From NCBI RefSeq assembly GCF_026427355.1, contig NZ_CP102664.1, positions 2,917,501-2,981,500 on the forward strand: a DNA stretch of 64,000 nt, read 5' to 3'. A program made the translations under genes and the position numbers. The notes beneath the pieces are model-generated. The model had not been told where the DNA came from, did not search any database, and saw only the letters and a list, made by a program, of their open reading frames with translations. Of the stretch, positions 27,242 to 37,258 are shown piece by piece. Source of the DNA: Sphingobium sp. JS3065 (GTDB lineage Bacteria > Pseudomonadota > Alphaproteobacteria > Sphingomonadales > Sphingomonadaceae). Numbering within the stretch: the first letter of the stretch is position 1; every line of letters starts with the position of its first letter.

Positions 27242-28432
27242 TCAACCTGTCGCGCTTCTGAATAGCTGTTTCCACCAGCCGCCGCCCGATTTCAGCACAT
27301 GGCGGCGGAACAGCAGCACGCCGATGCGGATGATCAGCCCGACCCAGAGCATCTGCCAGGCGATGGCGAGCAGATGGGGCCAGAGCGCGTCCGACTGCGC
27401 CGCCCGCGCGATCATGGCGAAGGGGGAGGAAAAGGGCAGGATGACCGCCGCGATTTCCGGCGGCGATCCCATCTTGTCGACGGCGTAGGTGGCGAAGAAG
27501 AAGATCAGCATCTGCCCCATGGTGACGGGCATGTTCAGCGTCTGCACTTCGCGCACCGTCGCCGCCTGCGCGCCGATCCCCAGGAAGAGGGAGCCGAGCA
27601 GCGTATAGGCCATGGCGAAATAGACGATGGCAAGGATCAGGAAGGCCGGCCAGCCGACGGCAGGAACCGGCAGGCCGACGCCGGGGGGCTTCAACGCCAG
27701 GAACACGCTGAAGGCCGTCGCGCCCCAGAAGAGGATGCCGACGAAGCTCATCGCCAGCATCGCCATCAGCTTGCCCAGGAAGATCGCGTCGACCGGCACG
27801 GCGGCGGCCAGTATCTCGATGATCTTGTTCGTCTTTTCCTCGACCAGATTGGACAGGATCATGCCCGCCAGCAATATCGTCAGGAAGAAGATCACGATCT
27901 GGGCGATCCGTCCGATCACCAGCCTGCCCTGGGTCTGCGCGCCGACGCTGGTCGCGACCTGCTGCGCCTCCACATGCACCATATGCAGCGACTTTTCGGC
28001 CATCGCGGCGCTGGCGAGCAGGCTGATGTCACCCTCCAGCCGCTGGATATCCTGCGGCTGGCCGGTCATCACCGGCCGGGCGGGGGAGCCGGACACGATC
28101 ACCATGACGTCGGCATTCGCCTTCGCCAGTTGAATGCGGGGCGCGGGCGACAGGGGCACGCCGCGCAGCACAGGCAGCCCTTGAGGCCCCATGCGTTCGG
28201 CCAGCCGGGCGTGGGCGCGCTGCATCCGCGCCGTATCGGCGGGCGACATGGCGATGCCGACGACCGGGCGCAGGTCGGTGGTGGAGATCCGGTCGCCCAA
28301 GCCGCCGAACGCCATGCCGATGACGATGGGAAACAGCGGGCCAAGCAGGAAGAAGATGAAGGTGCGGGACAGCACGACGGCGGTGAAATCCCGCCGGGCG
28401 ATGACGAAGGCGGCGCGCAGCATTTCGGTCAT
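27242..28432 (-). CDS. ABC-2 type exporter permease (NatB-like)
   Basis: A 396-residue membrane subunit. One helix near the N terminus (AVVLSRTFIFFLLGPLFPIVI) is followed by a large extracytoplasmic domain (about 55-190) and then five to six helices (from about residue 190, IAQIVIFFLTILLAGMILSNLVEEKTNKIIEI in pieces). LVEEKTNKIIEIL is the ABC2_membrane_3 hallmark. The start (28432) overlaps the ATPase stop (ATGA), so the pair is coupled. Probable role: export of sodium, a drug or a lipid-like substrate; not determined. Confidence 0.87.
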   Translation of the reverse strand: MTEMLRAAFVIARRDFTAVVLSRTFIFFLLGPLFPIVIGMAFGGLGDRISTTDLRPVVGIAMSPADTARMQRAHARLAERMGPQGLPVLRGVPLSPAPRIQLAKANADVMVIVSGSPARPVMTGQPQDIQRLEGDISLLASAAMAEKSLHMVHVEAQQVATSVGAQTQGRLVIGRIAQIVIFFLTILLAGMILSNLVEEKTNKIIEILAAAVPVDAIFLGKLMAMLAMSFVGILFWGATAFSVFLALKPPGVGLPVPAVGWPAFLILAIVYFAMAYTLLGSLFLGIGAQAATVREVQTLNMPVTMGQMLIFFFATYAVDKMGSPPEIAAVILPFSSPFAMIARAAQSDALWPHLLAIAWQMLWVGLIIRIGVLLFRRHVLKSGGGWWKQLFRSATG

Positions 28433-29385
28433 GCCGCTTCCTCCCGCGCCTGATCGTCCCGCATCTGCCGCGCCGCCGCTTCCCCGGCGATGGCGACGAA
28501 GGCGTCGTGCAGGCCGGGCCGCTCGATCGACAGGCTTTCGATCCCGGCATTGCTGTCGAGCAAAGCGCGCAGCAGCGGTTCGATGCCGTCCTGCGGCAGG
28601 GCGAAATGCCATGTGCCGTCCTGCGCCAGGGTTTCGGCGGGCAGGGCGCGGCGCCAGCCGCCGTCGCTGGCGCGGGTGCGCAGGCGGACCTGCGGGCGCA
28701 GGCGGTTGCGGGCATCGTCCACCGTGCCTTCGAAGCGGACGCGGCCACCCGCGACGATGGCGACCCGTTCGCACAGCCGTTCGGCATGGGCGATGACATG
28801 GGTGGAAAAGAGCACCGTCACGCCGCGCCGGGCCTGGTCGCGGATCAGCGCCTCCAGCTTGCCCTGGTTGAAGGCGTCCAGGCCGGAAAAAGGCTCGTCC
28901 AGGACGATCAGGCGCGGTTCGTGGATGATCGTGCCGAAAAGCTGGACGGTCTGGGCCATGCCCTTCGACAATTGGCGGATCGGCTTTTCGGCGGAGGCGC
29001 CCATGCCGTAATCCGCCAGCATGGCGCGGGCGCGTTCCCGCCCGGCCTTGAGCGGCAGGCCGCGCAGCGCGCCCATGAAGGCGACCGCCTCGAACGCCTT
29101 CATCGAGGGGTAAAGGCCGCGTTCTTCCGGCAGATAGCCGACATTGCGGGCCTGACGCAGCGGAACGGCATCGCCCAACAGGCTGCGCGACCCTTCATCG
29201 GGGTCGATGATGCCCAGCAGGGTGCGCAGCATCGTCGTCTTGCCCGCGCCATTGGGGCCGAGAATGCCGTAGATCGACCCGGCGGGCACGGCGATGTCGA
29301 TGCCGTCGACCGCCCGGAAATCGCCGAATGTCTTGACAAGACCATGGCCTTCGACGGCATAGGTCGGTTGAGGAACCCCGATCAT
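28429..29385 (-). CDS. ABC transporter ATP-binding protein (NatA-like)
   Basis: A 318-residue ATPase of the ABC-2/DRA type. Walker A GPNGAGKTTML, signature RQLSKGMAQTVQ, Walker B RLIVLDEPFSGLD, and a switch His in LFSTHVIAHAE are all intact; a C-terminal DUF4162-like segment (about 220-318) follows. The ATG at 29385 is preferred over the ORF's first Met since agagg precedes it. The gene starts only 22 bases from queG on the other strand. It and the permease form a coupled pair, with msrB beyond. Confidence 0.9.
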   Translation of the reverse strand: MIGVPQPTYAVEGHGLVKTFGDFRAVDGIDIAVPAGSIYGILGPNGAGKTTMLRTLLGIIDPDEGSRSLLGDAVPLRQARNVGYLPEERGLYPSMKAFEAVAFMGALRGLPLKAGRERARAMLADYGMGASAEKPIRQLSKGMAQTVQLFGTIIHEPRLIVLDEPFSGLDAFNQGKLEALIRDQARRGVTVLFSTHVIAHAERLCERVAIVAGGRVRFEGTVDDARNRLRPQVRLRTRASDGGWRRALPAETLAQDGTWHFALPQDGIEPLLRALLDSNAGIESLSIERPGLHDAFVAIAGEAAARQMRDDQAREEAA

Positions 29386-29407
29386 CGGCCTCTGATAGTC
29401 GCATCGC

Positions 29408-30451
29408 ATGCCAACGCAAAACGAAACATTGGAACAGCGGCTTAAGGCCGAAGCGTCGCGGCTGGGCTTTGCCGCCTGCGCCATCGCGCGCTCAGATGCC
29501 GCGCCATTGGCAGGGAAGCGGTTGGAGGCTTGGCTGGACGCCGGGCATCATGGCGACATGCTGTGGATGGAGGAACGCGCCGGGCAGCGGGGGTCGCCGC
29601 AAGGGCTGTGGCCCGATGTGCGCAGCGTCGTCATGCTGGGGATGAGCTATGCGCCGGGGCGCGATCCCCTGGCCCTGGCGGAGGTCGGCGACCGGGGGCG
29701 GATTTCGGTCTATGCGCAGGGGCGGGATTATCATGACGTCGTCAAGAAGGGGCTGAAGGCGCTGGCCCGCTGGCTGGTCGATCAGCAGCCGGGCGCGCTC
29801 AAGGTCTTTGTCGACACCGCGCCGGTGATGGAAAAGCCGCTGGCGCAGGCGGCGGGGCTGGGCTGGCAGGGGAAGCACAGCAATCTGGTCAGCCGTGTCC
29901 ATGGAAGCTGGCTGTTCCTGGGGGCGATCTACAGCGAGATCGCGCTGGTCCCCGATGCGCCGGAGGAGGACCATTGCGGCAGTTGTTCCGCCTGTCAGGC
30001 GGCGTGCCCGACCGATGCCTTTCCCGCGCCCTATGTGGTCGATGCGCGGCGGTGCATTTCCTACCTCACCATCGAGCATAAGGGACCGATTCCGGAGGAG
30101 TTCCGGGCGGCGATCGGCAATCGCATCTATGGCTGCGACGATTGTCTGGCGGTGTGTCCGTGGAACAAATTTGCCGATCGTGCGGCGGCGAACCGGGCCT
30201 TTGTCGGGCGGGCGGAGCTGGCGGCGCCGGAACTGGGCGATCTGCTGGCGCTGGAGGATGCGGGTTTTCGCGAGATTTTTTCAGGCTCTCCGATCAAGCG
30301 GATCGGGCGGAACCGGATGGTGCGCAACGCCGCCATCGCGGCGGGGAACAGCGGCGACAGGCGGCTGATCGGGCCGTTGCAGGCGCTGGTGACGGACGAC
30401 GATCCGGCGGTGGCGGAGGCAGCCGATTGGGCGTTGGCGCGGCTGGCCTAA
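29408..30451 (+). CDS. queG: epoxyqueuosine reductase QueG
   Basis: A 347-residue cobalamin- and Fe-S-dependent enzyme making queuosine in tRNA from epoxyqueuosine. An N-terminal DUF1730 region is followed by the two 4Fe-4S motifs [12 protein letters not shown] and [15 protein letters not shown] (about residues 193 and 245). The C terminus has HEAT-like repeats ([19 protein letters not shown]). Length is normal for the family. It has a 22-base gap to the divergent ABC ATPase gene. Confidence 0.93.
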   Translation: MPTQNETLEQRLKAEASRLGFAACAIARSDAAPLAGKRLEAWLDAGHHGDMLWMEERAGQRGSPQGLWPDVRSVVMLGMSYAPGRDPLALAEVGDRGRISVYAQGRDYHDVVKKGLKALARWLVDQQPGALKVFVDTAPVMEKPLAQAAGLGWQGKHSNLVSRVHGSWLFLGAIYSEIALVPDAPEEDHCGSCSACQAACPTDAFPAPYVVDARRCISYLTIEHKGPIPEEFRAAIGNRIYGCDDCLAVCPWNKFADRAAANRAFVGRAELAAPELGDLLALEDAGFREIFSGSPIKRIGRNRMVRNAAIAAGNSGDRRLIGPLQALVTDDDPAVAEAADWALARLA

Positions 30452-30489
30452 AGCTGGTCGTGGGGACGCGGCACTTCAACTAAAGCCGG

Positions 30490-30864
30490 TCATTTCGCCT
30501 GAAGCGCCGCCGCGCAACTCGCCGCGTCCACATCCGTGCCCGTGGGCGTGCGCGCATCGACATGGGTGACGAGCGGTTCCTTCCCCTGCGGCGGGAGGTA
30601 GAGATAAGCGTCCAGCACGCAGCGCCCGTTGGCGAATTGCAGCTTGCGCATGGTGCTTTCGCGGATGTCGAGCCGGGGCTGACCGAACATCTGCACGAGA
30701 TGCCGGGCGTCGGTTCCGATCAACAGGCCGGGCCGGGTGAAGGCGCTGGCAGGCGGACCGGCGGGCGGGCGGGCGATCTGGGTGGCGGGCGGCGGCACCA
30801 CGCCTCCACAGGCTGCGAGGGTCGAGGACAGGGCTGCGGCGAGTGCCGGATGGAGGCGGGTCAT
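30490..30864 (-). CDS. small lipoprotein of unknown function
   Basis: A 124-residue predicted lipoprotein: MTRLHPALAAALSSTLAACG has a lipobox ending at Cys19. The mature part has a Pro-rich stretch, then a globular core (LIGTDARHLVQMFGQPRLDI, QFANGRCVLDAYLYLPP) with a pattern like SmpA/OmlA-type lipoproteins, and a pair of Cys. The gaagg box lies 10 bases before the ATG at 30864. The EI24 gene's stop overlaps this start (ATGA), so the two are co-translated. Confidence 0.8.
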   Translation of the reverse strand: MTRLHPALAAALSSTLAACGGVVPPPATQIARPPAGPPASAFTRPGLLIGTDARHLVQMFGQPRLDIRESTMRKLQFANGRCVLDAYLYLPPQGKEPLVTHVDARTPTGTDVDAASCAAALQAK

Positions 30865-31535
30865 GGCATTTTCCTTCGGGCACCGTGCAGCATGTGGACC
30901 GCCATAGCCGCGCTCCAGATCGGCGCAAGCAGGTTGAGGATCGGTACAAGGAACAGAAGCGCCGAGACGAGGCCCATGAGCCACCGGCTGCCGCGCGGGA
31001 TGGGCGGCAGGTCGGGATGGCGCGGCTCGACCATGTCGGCCAGGTCGCGGCCCAGCAGGGCGGCGTTGAGGATCAGGAACAGGCCGATGGTGCCGACCCC
31101 CGTCACCAGCAGCAGCGCATAGGCAGGCACCGCCAGCAGGTTCCAGCCGACGGCCCGCAGGAGGGAGCGCAGCGCGAAATGCAGGCTGCGCCCCCAGCCG
31201 ACCGGGCAGGCGCGGGCGGCGGCTTGCGGATAGCTGTCGCGTTCGACCGCGCCGATGATGTCGTCCGCGAACAGGTTCATGATGGCCATGGCGGTGGCGC
31301 GGAACAGCAGCCAGGCGGCGGCGATCATCACCATCGCGGTGGCCGTCGCCTCCGCCAGCCCGCCCCATTGCGCGTCCCAGCCGAAATGCAGCCGGGCGGC
31401 GTGAATGCCGCTCCACAGCGCGGCGGCGAGCAGCGCGAAGGCGAACAGGGTCAGCAGCAGCGTCTTGAGCAGCAGGCGCAGCGCGGCGCCGTGGAAGATC
31501 GAGGGAAAGGCCCGGAAGGCGGCGGTCAGGATCAT
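30861..31535 (-). CDS. EI24-domain (CysZ-like) membrane protein
   Basis: A 224-residue membrane protein with five or so helices of the EI24 family (Pfam EI24), which includes the sulfate permease CysZ. Marks are AFRAFPSIFHGAALRLLLKT at the N terminus, a long cytoplasmic loop (DDIIGAVERDSYPQAAAR) and GLFLILNAALLGRDLADM, LVPILNLLAPIWSAAMAVHM at the end. The ATG at 31535 is preferred over 31571 since the longer version adds a non-hydrophobic extension. No sulfate assimilation genes are adjacent. Confidence 0.82.
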   Translation of the reverse strand: MILTAAFRAFPSIFHGAALRLLLKTLLLTLFAFALLAAALWSGIHAARLHFGWDAQWGGLAEATATAMVMIAAAWLLFRATAMAIMNLFADDIIGAVERDSYPQAAARACPVGWGRSLHFALRSLLRAVGWNLLAVPAYALLLVTGVGTIGLFLILNAALLGRDLADMVEPRHPDLPPIPRGSRWLMGLVSALLFLVPILNLLAPIWSAAMAVHMLHGARRKMP

Positions 31536-31647
31536 GATGCAAGCTATTCCCGGCTGCGGGCGCAGCGTCAATCAGCGGCGTTGCGTGGCGCGTCGCGGAT
31601 CGGTAGAGACGGCGGGATTTTCCCCCCCCATTCACGAAGGATATTGC

Positions 31648-32649
31648 GTGACCGCTGCTGCCCCCACGCTTGATGTTGTCGCCATCGGCAACGCCATTGT
31701 CGACGTGCTCGCCCGGAGCGACGACGCTTTCCTGGCCGAACATGCGCTGACCAAGGGCGGCATGCAGTTGATCGACGCGGAAACCGCCGAGAGCCTTTAT
31801 GCCGATATGGGCGCGGGCAAGGAGATCAGCGGCGGATCGGCGGCGAACACGCTGGCGGGGCTGGCGGCGCTGGGCAAGAAATGCGGTTTCATCGGGCAGG
31901 TCAATGACGACCAGTTGGGTGCGGTCTTCGCCCATGACGTCAGGGCGCTCGGCATCCGTTACGACACGCCGGTGATGCAGGGCGACGTGCCGACGGCGCG
32001 TTGCCTGATCCTGGTGACGCCCGATGCGCAGCGGACGATGAACACCTTCCTGGGGGCTTCGCAATTCCTTCCACAAGCGGCGCTGGACCTGGACCTGATC
32101 CGGTCGGCATCGATCCTCTATCTGGAGGGCTATCTCTGGGATCCGGAGCAGCCGCGGGCGGCGATGCGCGCGGCGATCGACGCGGCGCGGGGCGCGGGGC
32201 GGAAGGTCGCCTTCACCCTGTCCGACAATTTCGTGATCGACCGGCATCGGGCGGACTTCATCGACCTGATCGACCAGGGGATGATCGACATCCTCTTTTC
32301 CAATGAGGGGGAAATCCAGTCGCTGGCGCGGGTCGACGATTTCGAGAAGGCGGTGGCCGCCATCGCGGCGAAGGTGCCGGTGCTGGTGTCGACGCGCAGC
32401 GAGAAGGGCGCGATCGCGGTGGTCGACGGCGTGCGGTACGAAGCCTTCGCCGCGCCGGTGGCCGAGGTGATCGACACAACCGGGGCGGGCGATCTGTTCG
32501 CGGCGGGCTTCCTTGCCGGTCATCTGGAGGGGCTGGAGGTCGAGAAGTGCCTGAAACTGGGCGCGGCGGCGGCGGCCGAGGTGATCTCCCACTGGGGGGC
32601 GCGACCGGAAGAGGATCTCAAGGCGATCCGGGCGAAGACGCTGGGATAA
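31648..32649 (+). CDS. adenosine kinase (PfkB family)
   Basis: A 333-residue sugar kinase of the PfkB/ribokinase family, best matching bacterial adenosine kinases. It begins LDVVAIGNAIVDVLA, carries the N-terminal signature GGSAANTLAGLAALGKK, and the C-terminal signature DTTGAGDLFAAGFLAG with the catalytic Asp. The GTG at 31648 with gaagga before it is chosen. It phosphorylates adenosine to AMP in purine salvage; other nucleosides cannot be excluded. A terminator follows. Confidence 0.85.
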   Translation: MTAAAPTLDVVAIGNAIVDVLARSDDAFLAEHALTKGGMQLIDAETAESLYADMGAGKEISGGSAANTLAGLAALGKKCGFIGQVNDDQLGAVFAHDVRALGIRYDTPVMQGDVPTARCLILVTPDAQRTMNTFLGASQFLPQAALDLDLIRSASILYLEGYLWDPEQPRAAMRAAIDAARGAGRKVAFTLSDNFVIDRHRADFIDLIDQGMIDILFSNEGEIQSLARVDDFEKAVAAIAAKVPVLVSTRSEKGAIAVVDGVRYEAFAAPVAEVIDTTGAGDLFAAGFLAGHLEGLEVEKCLKLGAAAAAEVISHWGARPEEDLKAIRAKTLG

Positions 32650-32655
32650 GCGGCA

Positions 32656-32682
32656 GGGGCCGGGCGGAAGTCCGGCCCTTTT
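32656..32682 (+). terminator. rho-independent terminator after the adenosine kinase gene
   Basis: Stem 32657-32663 (gggccgg) pairs with 32672-32678 (ccggccc) over an eight-base loop, followed by four T. It lies between the kinase stop and the convergent flippase gene's stop at 32687. Confidence 0.8.
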
Positions 32683-32686
32683 CCAA

Positions 32687-34207
32687 TCACGTCGCCTTCT
32701 GCTTCCTGAACAGGGCGCGGTCGTCCGGGCCGAAGCCCCAGCGCCAGATGACGACGCCATAGACACCCAGGATAGTGAATACGCCGAAGACCAGTTCCAC
32801 CCATTCGAGGCTGGGTGGCAGGGCGACGAAGGCGGCGCCGACGACGCATGCCACCCCCGAAGCGCCAAGCAACGGCCAGCGCCAGGCGTTCACCTTCGCG
32901 CCGAGCAGGTGGGAAAGCAGGCGCGCCTTCACAAGAGCGCTGACGCCGAGCGCCATGCTGAGCGCGAGGGCGGGCGCGGCGGCGAGCGCCATGTCGTGGA
33001 AGCCAAGGCGCTTTGCGAGGAAGATCAACGCGAAGCTCAGCCCAGCCTGCAAACCGATCATCAGCAGCGAGATCATCAGATTGCGGTGTCGGGCGATATA
33101 GACCAGCGCGGATTCGCTGACGACGGCGGTGGCCGCGACCACTTCGGCCAGCAGCAGGAAGGCCAGCGCCCCGGTTCCGCCGACGAAATGCGGACCGACA
33201 AGGCCCATCACCGCCTCGCCGGGGATGCCGAGCGCCAGGGCGATTCCCGCCTGCGCGGCGATGATCCAGAAGCCGACCTGGCTGACCTGGCGGGCGATGG
33301 CGTTGAGATTGCCCTCCGCCAGGTTGCGGGTGATGACGGGGCCAAGGATCGGGTCGAAGCTGGTCTTCAGTTTCTGGGGCAGGGAGGCGACCTGCTGCGC
33401 GACATAGTAGATGCCGACTATCGCCGGGCTGACGAACAGGCCGAGGATCGCCATGTCGAGGCGGCGGGAACCCCATTCGACGCCGTCCGCCGCCGCAAGG
33501 GGCAGGTTCCGCCGCGCCAGCCGCCACAGCCTGCCGACATCGGGACGCCAGCCATAGGGAATGCCGTAATGGCGGGTCATCGGAATGATCGAGGCGACCA
33601 GCGCGGCGATCATGGAGACGACATAGGACAGGATCAGGCCGTCGCGGGTCGAATAGAAGGCGAAGGCGAAGGCGCCGATGCTGATCGCCCAGGGTTCGAT
33701 GATCGAACGGGCGCGCACGGTGGCGCCGATGTCGAAACGATAGGCGCAGGCGGCCAGCGCCACGTCGGACCCCGCCACCGCGATCACGATCAGCGCGAGC
33801 AGCCGGTCGAGGCCGTTGATGCCGCTGTTCGGGAACATGGCCTGCGGGAAGACGACCAGGAGCGCGCTGCCGATCAGGGACGCGATCAGCGTCACCAGCA
33901 TGGCGTCGGTCACGACATGGCTGTGCGGGCGTTCGGTCTGGGCGAGCGCGCCGGCCAGGCCGCGCTTCAGGCCCAGGGTGGCGAGCTGGGCGATGAACTC
34001 CACCACCAGCACGGCATAGGCGAAGCGGCCCAGCGCATCCGCGCCATACCAGCGACCGGCGATGAACAGGAAGGGCAGGCGCGCGGCGAGGCGGAGCAGA
34101 AAGCCGAACACATTGGTCCGTCCGCCTTTGGCGAGCGCCGCAATGTCATCCTGCTGCGCGGGAGAGGCCCCTTCAACCGGCAACGAACTATGGTCCCCCT
34201 GTGACAT
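32687..34207 (-). CDS. Wzx-like polysaccharide flippase / oligosaccharide exporter
   Basis: A membrane protein of about 506 residues with 12-14 helices of the MOP superfamily (polysaccharide biosynthesis/MATE-like). Typical features are the early FGFLLRLAARLPFLFIAGRW region, the GLKRGLAGALAQ stretch and the central LPQKLKTSFDPILGPVITR segment. It should flip lipid-linked sugar units to the periplasm. The ATG at 34207 is a guess; an in-frame TTG at 34246 also fits, and neither has a good ribosome site. It follows gpsA on the same strand. Confidence 0.82.
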   Translation of the reverse strand: MSQGDHSSLPVEGASPAQQDDIAALAKGGRTNVFGFLLRLAARLPFLFIAGRWYGADALGRFAYAVLVVEFIAQLATLGLKRGLAGALAQTERPHSHVVTDAMLVTLIASLIGSALLVVFPQAMFPNSGINGLDRLLALIVIAVAGSDVALAACAYRFDIGATVRARSIIEPWAISIGAFAFAFYSTRDGLILSYVVSMIAALVASIIPMTRHYGIPYGWRPDVGRLWRLARRNLPLAAADGVEWGSRRLDMAILGLFVSPAIVGIYYVAQQVASLPQKLKTSFDPILGPVITRNLAEGNLNAIARQVSQVGFWIIAAQAGIALALGIPGEAVMGLVGPHFVGGTGALAFLLLAEVVAATAVVSESALVYIARHRNLMISLLMIGLQAGLSFALIFLAKRLGFHDMALAAAPALALSMALGVSALVKARLLSHLLGAKVNAWRWPLLGASGVACVVGAAFVALPPSLEWVELVFGVFTILGVYGVVIWRWGFGPDDRALFRKQKAT

Positions 34208-34268
34208 CGATGCTGTGGTGTTTTTTCTGGAGCCGGACTGTAGCAATATCTGGAATGAGCGCGAGTTT

Positions 34269-35255
34269 TTATTCGGCGCGCAGCGGACGGGCGAGCAGCG
34301 CGTCGATCACCTGGGCGAGCGGCGCGGCGTCTTCGAGCAGGGCGCAGACGGCTTCGACCACGGGCATTTCGACCCGCGCGGCGCTGGCCGCTTCGCGCAG
34401 GACGGGAGCGGTGAAGGCGCCTTCCGCCACGGTCCGGCGGTTGGAGAGGAGGTCGTCGGCGGACTGCCCCTCGCCCAGCCCCTTGCCCAGCGAGAAGTTG
34501 CGGCTGTTGGTCGAGGAGCAGGTAAGGACCAGATCGCCAAGGCCGGAAAGGCCCCCGAGGGTTTCGGGGCGAGCGCCTCTGGCAAGGCCGAAGCGGGTCA
34601 TTTCCGCAAAACCCCGGCTGATCAGCGAGGCGCGGGCGTTGAGGCCCAGGCCAGCGCCCTCCGCGACGCCGCAGGCGATGGCGAGGACATTCTTCACCGC
34701 GCCGCCAATCTCCGCGCCGACCACATCGTCGGAGAGATAGGGACGGAAAGCCGGGCGGGCGATGCGGGCGGCGATCTTGCCCCCCAGATCGGCGTCGGCG
34801 CAGGCCAGGGTGATGGCGGTGGGCAGGCCCCTGGCCACCTCATGGGCGAAGGTGGGGCCGGAAAGGACGGCGATGGGGGATGTCGGCTGCGCTTCCGCCG
34901 CGACTTCGGACATGAGCAGGCTGGTGCCCGCTTCGATGCCCTTGGAACAGAGGATGAGCGGGGTGCCGGCAGGGGTTTGCGCGACGACCCGGCGCAGATG
35001 CTGGGCGGGGCTGACGATCAGCAGCATGTCGCGATCGGCCATGTCGGCCATGTCGCCGGTGGCTTCTATCGAGGGGCTGAGCGGGATTTGTGGCAGGTAA
35101 AGCGGGTTCTGCCGGTCCTTGTTGACGGCCTCCACCACTTCGGGTTCCAGCGCCCAGAGGCGGACATGCTGCCCGCCCGCCGCGAGGGTCTGGGCGAGCG
35201 CGGTGCCCCAGGCGCCTGCTCCGATGACACCTGCTTTCAGGGATGGGGCCTTCAT
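34269..35255 (-). CDS. gpsA: glycerol-3-phosphate dehydrogenase [NAD(P)+]
   Basis: A 328-residue cytoplasmic enzyme making glycerol-3-phosphate for phospholipids from dihydroxyacetone phosphate. The N-terminal Rossmann motif [13 protein letters not shown], the catalytic Lys in [13 protein letters not shown] and the signature [20 protein letters not shown] are present. Start at 35255 overlaps the tsaD stop (ATGA). The alternative longer ORF (to 35867) is an artefact over tsaD. Confidence 0.95.
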   Translation of the reverse strand: MKAPSLKAGVIGAGAWGTALAQTLAAGGQHVRLWALEPEVVEAVNKDRQNPLYLPQIPLSPSIEATGDMADMADRDMLLIVSPAQHLRRVVAQTPAGTPLILCSKGIEAGTSLLMSEVAAEAQPTSPIAVLSGPTFAHEVARGLPTAITLACADADLGGKIAARIARPAFRPYLSDDVVGAEIGGAVKNVLAIACGVAEGAGLGLNARASLISRGFAEMTRFGLARGARPETLGGLSGLGDLVLTCSSTNSRNFSLGKGLGEGQSADDLLSNRRTVAEGAFTAPVLREAASAARVEMPVVEAVCALLEDAAPLAQVIDALLARPLRAE

Positions 35256-36286
35256 GCTTTCACTCCTGCTCCGCGCGCTTTTTCCGCGCTGGGGTCCAGC
35301 GGCCAGCGAGGGCGGGCCGGGACGGTCAGATCGTCGATCAGTCCTGCGGCATAGCGCTCCGCTCCGGCCCAGGCGATCATCGCGGCATTGTCCGTACAGA
35401 GCCAGAGCGGCGGGGCGACGAAGGGCAGGTCGTGCTTGGCCGCCAGCCCTTCCAGGGCGGCGCGGATCGACTGGTTGGCGGCGACGCCCCCGGCGACGAC
35501 GAGGGCGGTGATATCCTTGAGGTCGGCCAGTTGGCGCTCCGTGCGGTCGACCAGGCAGTCGATCACGGCCTGCTGGAAGCTGGCGGCGATGTCCTCGGTC
35601 GAATATTGGCCGGATTGGGCGGCGCGCATGACGGCGCTTTTCAGGCCCGCGAAGGAGAAATGGGGTTCCGCCGTGCCGACCAGCGGGCGCGGCAGCGGGA
35701 CGGCCTTGGAATTGCCCTGGGCGGCGGCCTTCTCGACCGCCGGGCCGCCGGGATAGCCCAGGCCCAGCAGCTTGGCCGTCTTGTCGAAGGCTTCGCCGCT
35801 GGCGTCGTCTATGGTGGTGGCAAGCCGGGCATAGTCGCCGGGGCCGCGCACATGGAGCAACTGGCAATGGCCGCCCGACACCAGCAGCAGCAGATAGGGG
35901 AATTTCAGGCTGGGATCGGCCAGGCGCGGCGAGAGGGCGTGGCCTTCCAGATGATTGACCGCGATCAGCGGCTTGTTGGCCGCATGGGCAAGCGCCTTGC
36001 CGGTGACCAGGCCGACCATCACGCCGCCGATCAGGCCGGGACCGGCGGTGGCGGCGATCACGTCGACATCGCTGAGGGTAAGGTCCGCGTCCTTGAGCGC
36101 CGCTTCGATCAACGGCGCGAGCGCCTCCACATGGGCGCGGGCGGCGATTTCGGGGACGACGCCGCCATAGGGGCGGTGCGCCTCCTCCTGCGTGGCGAGG
36201 CGGTGGGCCAGGATCCTGCCCTCCGCCGTCACCAGCGCCGCCGCGGTTTCGTCGCAGCTTGATTCCAGGCCAAGGATGATCGTCAT
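35252..36286 (-). CDS. tsaD: tRNA N6-threonylcarbamoyltransferase TsaD
   Basis: A 344-residue enzyme (Kae1/Gcp family) for the t6A37 modification of tRNAs reading ANN codons, working with TsaB and TsaE. Key motifs: [23 protein letters not shown], the iron ligands in [19 protein letters not shown], and the final [11 protein letters not shown] with the iron-binding Asp. The ATG at 36286 has gga before it and gives the usual start MTIILGLES. It is 45 bases from the divergent hemC, the classical neighbour order, and coupled to gpsA. Confidence 0.96.
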   Translation of the reverse strand: MTIILGLESSCDETAAALVTAEGRILAHRLATQEEAHRPYGGVVPEIAARAHVEALAPLIEAALKDADLTLSDVDVIAATAGPGLIGGVMVGLVTGKALAHAANKPLIAVNHLEGHALSPRLADPSLKFPYLLLLVSGGHCQLLHVRGPGDYARLATTIDDASGEAFDKTAKLLGLGYPGGPAVEKAAAQGNSKAVPLPRPLVGTAEPHFSFAGLKSAVMRAAQSGQYSTEDIAASFQQAVIDCLVDRTERQLADLKDITALVVAGGVAANQSIRAALEGLAAKHDLPFVAPPLWLCTDNAAMIAWAGAERYAAGLIDDLTVPARPRWPLDPSAEKARGAGVKA

Positions 36287-36331
36287 TGTCGCTTCCATCT
36301 AATGTCCGCGACCATTAGAGCAAGCGAGATC

Positions 36332-37258
36332 ATGCAAAAGCCCCAGACTCCCCTTCGCCTTGGCACCCGTGGTTCCCCGCTTGCATTGGCGCAGGCGCAT
36401 ATGACGATGGCGGCGCTGCGCGCCCGCCATGGCTGGGATGAAGGCGATATCGAGATCGTCGTGGTGCAGACCAGCGGGGACAGGATACAGGACCGGGCGC
36501 TGGCCGATATCGGCGGCAAGGCGCTGTGGACCAAGGAACTGGACCGGGCGCTGACAAGCGGCGAGATCGATTTCGCGGTGCATTCGATGAAGGATGTGGA
36601 GACGATCCGGCCAGCCGAGATTCGGATCGCCGCGATGCTGCCGCGCGCGGATGTGCGGGATCGGCTGGTGGGCGTGGAAAGTTTCGAGGCGCTTCCCGAA
36701 AAGCCGGTGGTCGGAACCAGTTCTCCCCGCCGGGCGGCGCAGGTGAAGCGCTTGCGGCCCGATGCGGAGGTCGTGCTGTTTCGCGGCAATGTGGCGACGC
36801 GCCTCGCCAAGCTGGCGAAGGGCGAGGCGCATGCCACCTTGCTGGCTGCGGCGGGTCTGGACCGGCTGGGCCAGGGCGATGTGGGCGTGACGATTCCGGT
36901 AGAGGTCATGCTGCCCGCGCCGTCGCAGGGCGCGGTGGGGATCGAGACGTTGAGCGGCAATGCGGCGATGCTGGAATGTCTGGCGGCGATCAGCGACGCC
37001 GACACCTTCGACTGCGTCATGGCGGAACGGGCGGTGCTGGTCGGGCTGGGCGGCACCTGTCATTCCCCGATTGCGGCGCTGGCGCGGCTGGAGGACGGGA
37101 AGATCCATCTGCGCGCCGAGATCATCAGTCCTGACGGGCGGGAAACGGTCGGGGATTGGCTGCGGATCGAGCGGGACGATAGGACGGCGGCAAAGGCCAT
37201 GGGACGCGGCCTGCTGGATCGGGCCAGTCCGGCGCTGCGCGCCCTGTTCGAGGCGTGA
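36332..37258 (+). CDS. hemC: porphobilinogen deaminase
   Basis: A 308-residue heme-pathway enzyme that joins four porphobilinogens into hydroxymethylbilane. Visible: LRLGTRGSPLALAQA, KALWTKELDRAL, the HSMKDV loop with active-site Asp context, GTSSPRRAAQVKRLRP and the cysteine in GGTCHSPIAALA which binds the dipyrromethane cofactor. The ATG at 36332 is preferred (the upstream frame start lies in the tsaD/hemC gap). Coupled to hemD by GTGA overlap. Confidence 0.96.
   Translation: MQKPQTPLRLGTRGSPLALAQAHMTMAALRARHGWDEGDIEIVVVQTSGDRIQDRALADIGGKALWTKELDRALTSGEIDFAVHSMKDVETIRPAEIRIAAMLPRADVRDRLVGVESFEALPEKPVVGTSSPRRAAQVKRLRPDAEVVLFRGNVATRLAKLAKGEAHATLLAAAGLDRLGQGDVGVTIPVEVMLPAPSQGAVGIETLSGNAAMLECLAAISDADTFDCVMAERAVLVGLGGTCHSPIAALARLEDGKIHLRAEIISPDGRETVGDWLRIERDDRTAAKAMGRGLLDRASPALRALFEA

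Noticed and set aside
30490..32868. A 792-codon open frame on the minus strand covering several genes
   Set aside because: It runs antisense through the adenosine kinase gene and out of frame through EI24; only its last 124 codons make a real protein (lipoprotein). The rest has the composition of an antisense shadow in GC-rich DNA.
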